In this document: one piece after another, positions 62,010-64,000 of the stretch
How positions within the stretch are numbered: the stretch's first letter is position 1
Layout: every line of letters begins with the position of its first letter
NCBI RefSeq assembly: GCF_051380875.1
Contig: NZ_JBNYXW010000015.1
Location: 114,559-178,558, forward strand
Reading direction: 5' to 3'
From: Janthinobacterium sp051380875
GTDB taxonomy: Bacteria; Pseudomonadota; Gammaproteobacteria; Burkholderiales; Burkholderiaceae_D
DNA: 64,000 nucleotides
Notes under the pieces: model-generated
What the model was told of the DNA's origin: nothing
Seen by the model: the letters and a program-made list of their open reading frames with translations, nothing else
The model's database searches: none
Translations under genes and position numbers: made by a program

Positions 62010-63530
62010 TCAAGAGGCCAGGTGGCGCGCCTGGCGCTGCGGCAGCGTGATGTCCGGGCGCACCTTGGCGTTGCCAGTGCTGCCTTCGTTTGCCTTGGCA
62101 TGCGTGGCCGCCTGGGCGCCGCCCGCATAGTCGCTGGCCACTAAGGCATTGGCCTCAGGCGCGCTCAGACCCCGCGTTTGCAGCCATTGCGCCACCAGCT
62201 TGGCCAGGCGCTCCATGGCGATGCGGTGGGTGGCGTCCGTATGGGCGTACAGCCAGTTCGAAAAGTCCATGAAGTTTTCAAACGGTGCATCGCCCAGCAT
62301 CCATTGCACCGTATTGGCGAAACGGCCCGAGTTGGCCACCAGGTCCCAGTAGCGGGCGAAGCGCACCAGGCGCTGCATGCTCATGAAATCGAGCTGTTTA
62401 TTCGCCAGAATGGTGTAAGGGGGGTGCGGATCGAACACCAGCCCAAAGTTTTCCGTGTGGCGGATGATGGGCGTGCCGCGCAGCCGCTTCAATATGCCGA
62501 ACTGGATTTCATGCGGCTTCAATGCCACCAGCTTGTTGAAACCGGCGGCAAAGCTCGCTTCATCCTCGCCCGGCAGGCCGGCGATGAGGTCCACGTGCAG
62601 GTGGGCATTTGATTCTTCGCAAAGCCAGCGGATATTCTCGGCTGCCTTTTGATTATCCTGCTTGCGGCTGACCAGCGATTGCACTTCCGGATTGAAACTC
62701 TGGATGCCGATCTCGAACTGCAGCGCGCCGGGCGGGAACTTGCTGATACCTTCTTTGAGGGCATCGGGCAAATGGTCGGGCACCAGCTCGAAGTGGGCGT
62801 AGATCGGGTCGTCCGGATTGGCTTCGATCTTGTCGAGGAAGAACTGCATGATCTTCAGGCTGGTCTTGATGTTCAGGTTGAAGGTGCGGTCGACGAACTT
62901 GAACAGGCGCGCGCCGCGCGCATGCAAGGATTCCATCTCGGCCAGGAAGTTCTCCAGGGCGAAGGGCCAGGCCGTCTTGTCGAGTGCCGACAGGCAAAAC
63001 TCGCACTTGAACGGGCAGCCGCGCGAGGCTTCCACGTAAATCGTACGATGCTTGATATCGTCATCTGTATACAAGGAGTAGGGCAGTTGCAGTTCCGCCA
63101 GCGGCGCCTGCACACCCGCATGGATCTTCATCAGCGGTTTTGGGCCGTTGAGTATCTCGCCACACAGCTTGGGGAAAGTGACGTCGCCCCAGCCCGTGAT
63201 CAGGTAATCGGCCAGCTTGACGATTTCTTGCTCGCCCGCTTCATGCGACACTTCCGGGCCGCCCAGCACGATGATGACGTCGGGCGCCACGCGCTTGAGC
63301 ATGGCCACCAGCTTGGTGGTTTCCTCGACGTTCCATATATACACGCCAAAACCGATGATGCGCGGCTTGTTCGCCAGGATGCGCTCGACCAGTTCCGTGG
63401 TCTTCGTGCCGATGACGAATTCCTGCAGCCGCGTCTGCGCCTGCAGCGGCCCCATATTGGCCAGCAGATAGCGCAGCCCCAGCGAAGCGTGGGTATAGCG
63501 GGCGTTCAAAGTGGAGAGCAGGATGGTCAT
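62010..63530 (-). CDS. B12-binding-type radical SAM protein with DUF4080
   Basis: 506 aa. The N-terminal Rossmann-like B12-binding-type domain (GFGVYIWNVEETTKL, VIIVLGGPEVSHE) is followed by the radical SAM core with C172-x3-C176-x2-C179 (GCPFKCEFCLS), then a helical C-terminal part of DUF4080 type. There is no DxHxxG motif in the N-terminal domain, so cobalamin may bind differently or not at all. Substrate unknown. The gene is alone, 54 bases past the MCE operon start. Confidence 0.82.
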   Translation of the reverse strand: MTILLSTLNARYTHASLGLRYLLANMGPLQAQTRLQEFVIGTKTTELVERILANKPRIIGFGVYIWNVEETTKLVAMLKRVAPDVIIVLGGPEVSHEAGEQEIVKLADYLITGWGDVTFPKLCGEILNGPKPLMKIHAGVQAPLAELQLPYSLYTDDDIKHRTIYVEASRGCPFKCEFCLSALDKTAWPFALENFLAEMESLHARGARLFKFVDRTFNLNIKTSLKIMQFFLDKIEANPDDPIYAHFELVPDHLPDALKEGISKFPPGALQFEIGIQSFNPEVQSLVSRKQDNQKAAENIRWLCEESNAHLHVDLIAGLPGEDEASFAAGFNKLVALKPHEIQFGILKRLRGTPIIRHTENFGLVFDPHPPYTILANKQLDFMSMQRLVRFARYWDLVANSGRFANTVQWMLGDAPFENFMDFSNWLYAHTDATHRIAMERLAKLVAQWLQTRGLSAPEANALVASDYAGGAQAATHAKANEGSTGNAKVRPDITLPQRQARHLAS

Positions 63531-63721
63531 GACAGGTGCGGATCGAGGAAAACAGTCATTTTACGCTGCACTCGACGATTTCTCTGGATAAAGCTTGCTT
63601 CCTGGGCAGGAGTTGGCTATAGTTCGCCTCCCCGATGAGACGCAGTCAAATGCGGCAGTTGAGGATCACCGGAAACGGCGATGCAGTAAGTTTTTAAGCG
63701 CAATGCGCTGAAAAACGAAGG

Positions 63722-63750
63722 TTGACAAAGTAGCCGAAACGCTTCATACT
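63722..63750 (+). promoter_or_regulatory. Strong sigma-70 promoter of an rRNA operon
   Basis: TTGACA (-35, 63722-63727), 17-base spacer, CATACT (-10, 63745-63750). AT-rich DNA upstream (63685-63715) fits an UP element. A second promoter is possible but not clear. Confidence 0.7.
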
Positions 63751-63756
63751 CTTCCT

Positions 63757-63994
63757 TCTTCGCAGCTGACAAACACAACGCTTTGTCGATAGCGCGAAAG
63801 CAGTACCGATCACAGTTCTTTAACAATTAACAGTCGATAAGTGTGGGCATTTGATGCAAGTGCAGCGCCGATCTTCGGATTGGCGTCTAACTTAAAATAT
63901 CAAATGTTCACAAGAAATAATGAAATAGGATACTTCTTCGGAAGTAGCCTGTCAGTTTTTTGAGTGAGCAAACACCTCGCAATGCGAGGGGTTT
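63757..63994 (+). ncRNA. rRNA operon leader with boxA
   Basis: About 240 bases of transcribed leader. BoxA antitermination site GTTCTTTAACA (63815-63825) is followed by GTGTGGGC as in rrn leaders. A CAAAC-ACCTCGC-AAT-GCGAGG-GGTTTG hairpin (about 63969-63994) ends just before the mature 16S start. There is no coding gene in 63531-63721; that stretch holds upstream promoter DNA and a small GCGCAATGCGC palindrome. Confidence 0.75.
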
Positions 63995-64000
63995 GAACTA
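63993..64000 (+). rRNA. 5' end of 16S rRNA (truncated by the window edge)
   Basis: The final bases TTGAACTA match the start of mature beta-proteobacterial 16S rRNA (normally ...GAACTGAAGAGTTTGATC or close variants). The gene continues past the window. Confidence 0.4.

Noticed and set aside
1..64000. CRISPR arrays, complete prophage, insertion sequences, tRNA genes
   Set aside because: No regular repeat-spacer pattern, integrase, transposase, phage structural gene or tRNA-like cloverleaf was recognised; a tRNA scan was not possible here.

Overview
This window is the replication-origin region of a betaproteobacterial chromosome, most likely Oxalobacteraceae close to Janthinobacterium. The gene order gyrB-dnaN-dnaA-[oriC]-rpmH-rnpA-yidD-yidC-mnmE is the conserved origin arrangement. 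The high GC content, dense GC-rich codon use, several chemoreceptors, general porins and a DctABD dicarboxylate system fit that family. The genus is an inference; no database was searched.

Layout. 1-5.6 kb: a LysR regulator divergent from a phosphonate operon (phnD, phnC, phnE, an iron alcohol dehydrogenase, phnX), followed by what looks like the tail of a decayed GntR/UTRA regulator. 5.9-10.4 kb: an ABC exporter whose permease is fused to an M1 metallopeptidase. 10.7-12.2 kb: a GNAT acetyltransferase and a metallophosphoesterase. 12.2-18.1 kb: a C4-dicarboxylate module (dctD, dctB, a porin, dctA) with a recognisable sigma-54 promoter before dctA. 18.3-20.8 kb: a siderophore receptor with a Fur box. 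20.9-25.8 kb: nudC, folE, a half-size EamA permease, a Cache chemoreceptor and two uncharacterised proteins. 26-32.2 kb: a GST, a CusRS-type two-component pair and a very large UPF1-like helicase. 32.3-40.3 kb: two more chemoreceptors that both end in a CheR-tether pentapeptide, DinB, MarC, an AI-2E family permease and a diguanylate cyclase. 40.3-40.8 kb: AT-rich sequence holding a truncated methyltransferase. 40.8-50.6 kb: the origin block. 50.8-54.7 kb: a zinc-ribbon microprotein, an orphan HPt protein, a CAP-domain lipoprotein, pssA and an aldo/keto reductase. 54.8-58.3 kb: dacC, an alpha/beta hydrolase, a 2Fe-2S ferredoxin and a VanZ protein. 58.3-62 kb: an MCE/Mla lipid-transport operon. 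62-63.5 kb: a B12-type radical SAM protein. 63.7-64 kb: promoter and leader of an rRNA operon, ending at about the first bases of 16S rRNA.

How the genes work together. DctB/DctD probably sense C4-dicarboxylates and activate dctA through sigma-54, with the porin between them as a plausible outer-membrane entry route. PhnCDE imports a phosphonate and PhnX splits phosphonoacetaldehyde. The companion alcohol dehydrogenase, with no phnW transaminase in view, suggests an alcohol such as 2-hydroxyethylphosphonate could be the substrate. The MCE operon, porin, PBP, PssA and YidC together make this region rich in envelope functions.

I saw no CRISPR array, no complete prophage or insertion sequence, and no tRNA gene. 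The main candidates for novelty are the helicase, the phosphonate operon logic, the M1-ABC fusion without a visible GXMEN motif, the zinc-ribbon microprotein and the decayed gene fragments. I did not find a clearly new multi-gene system.
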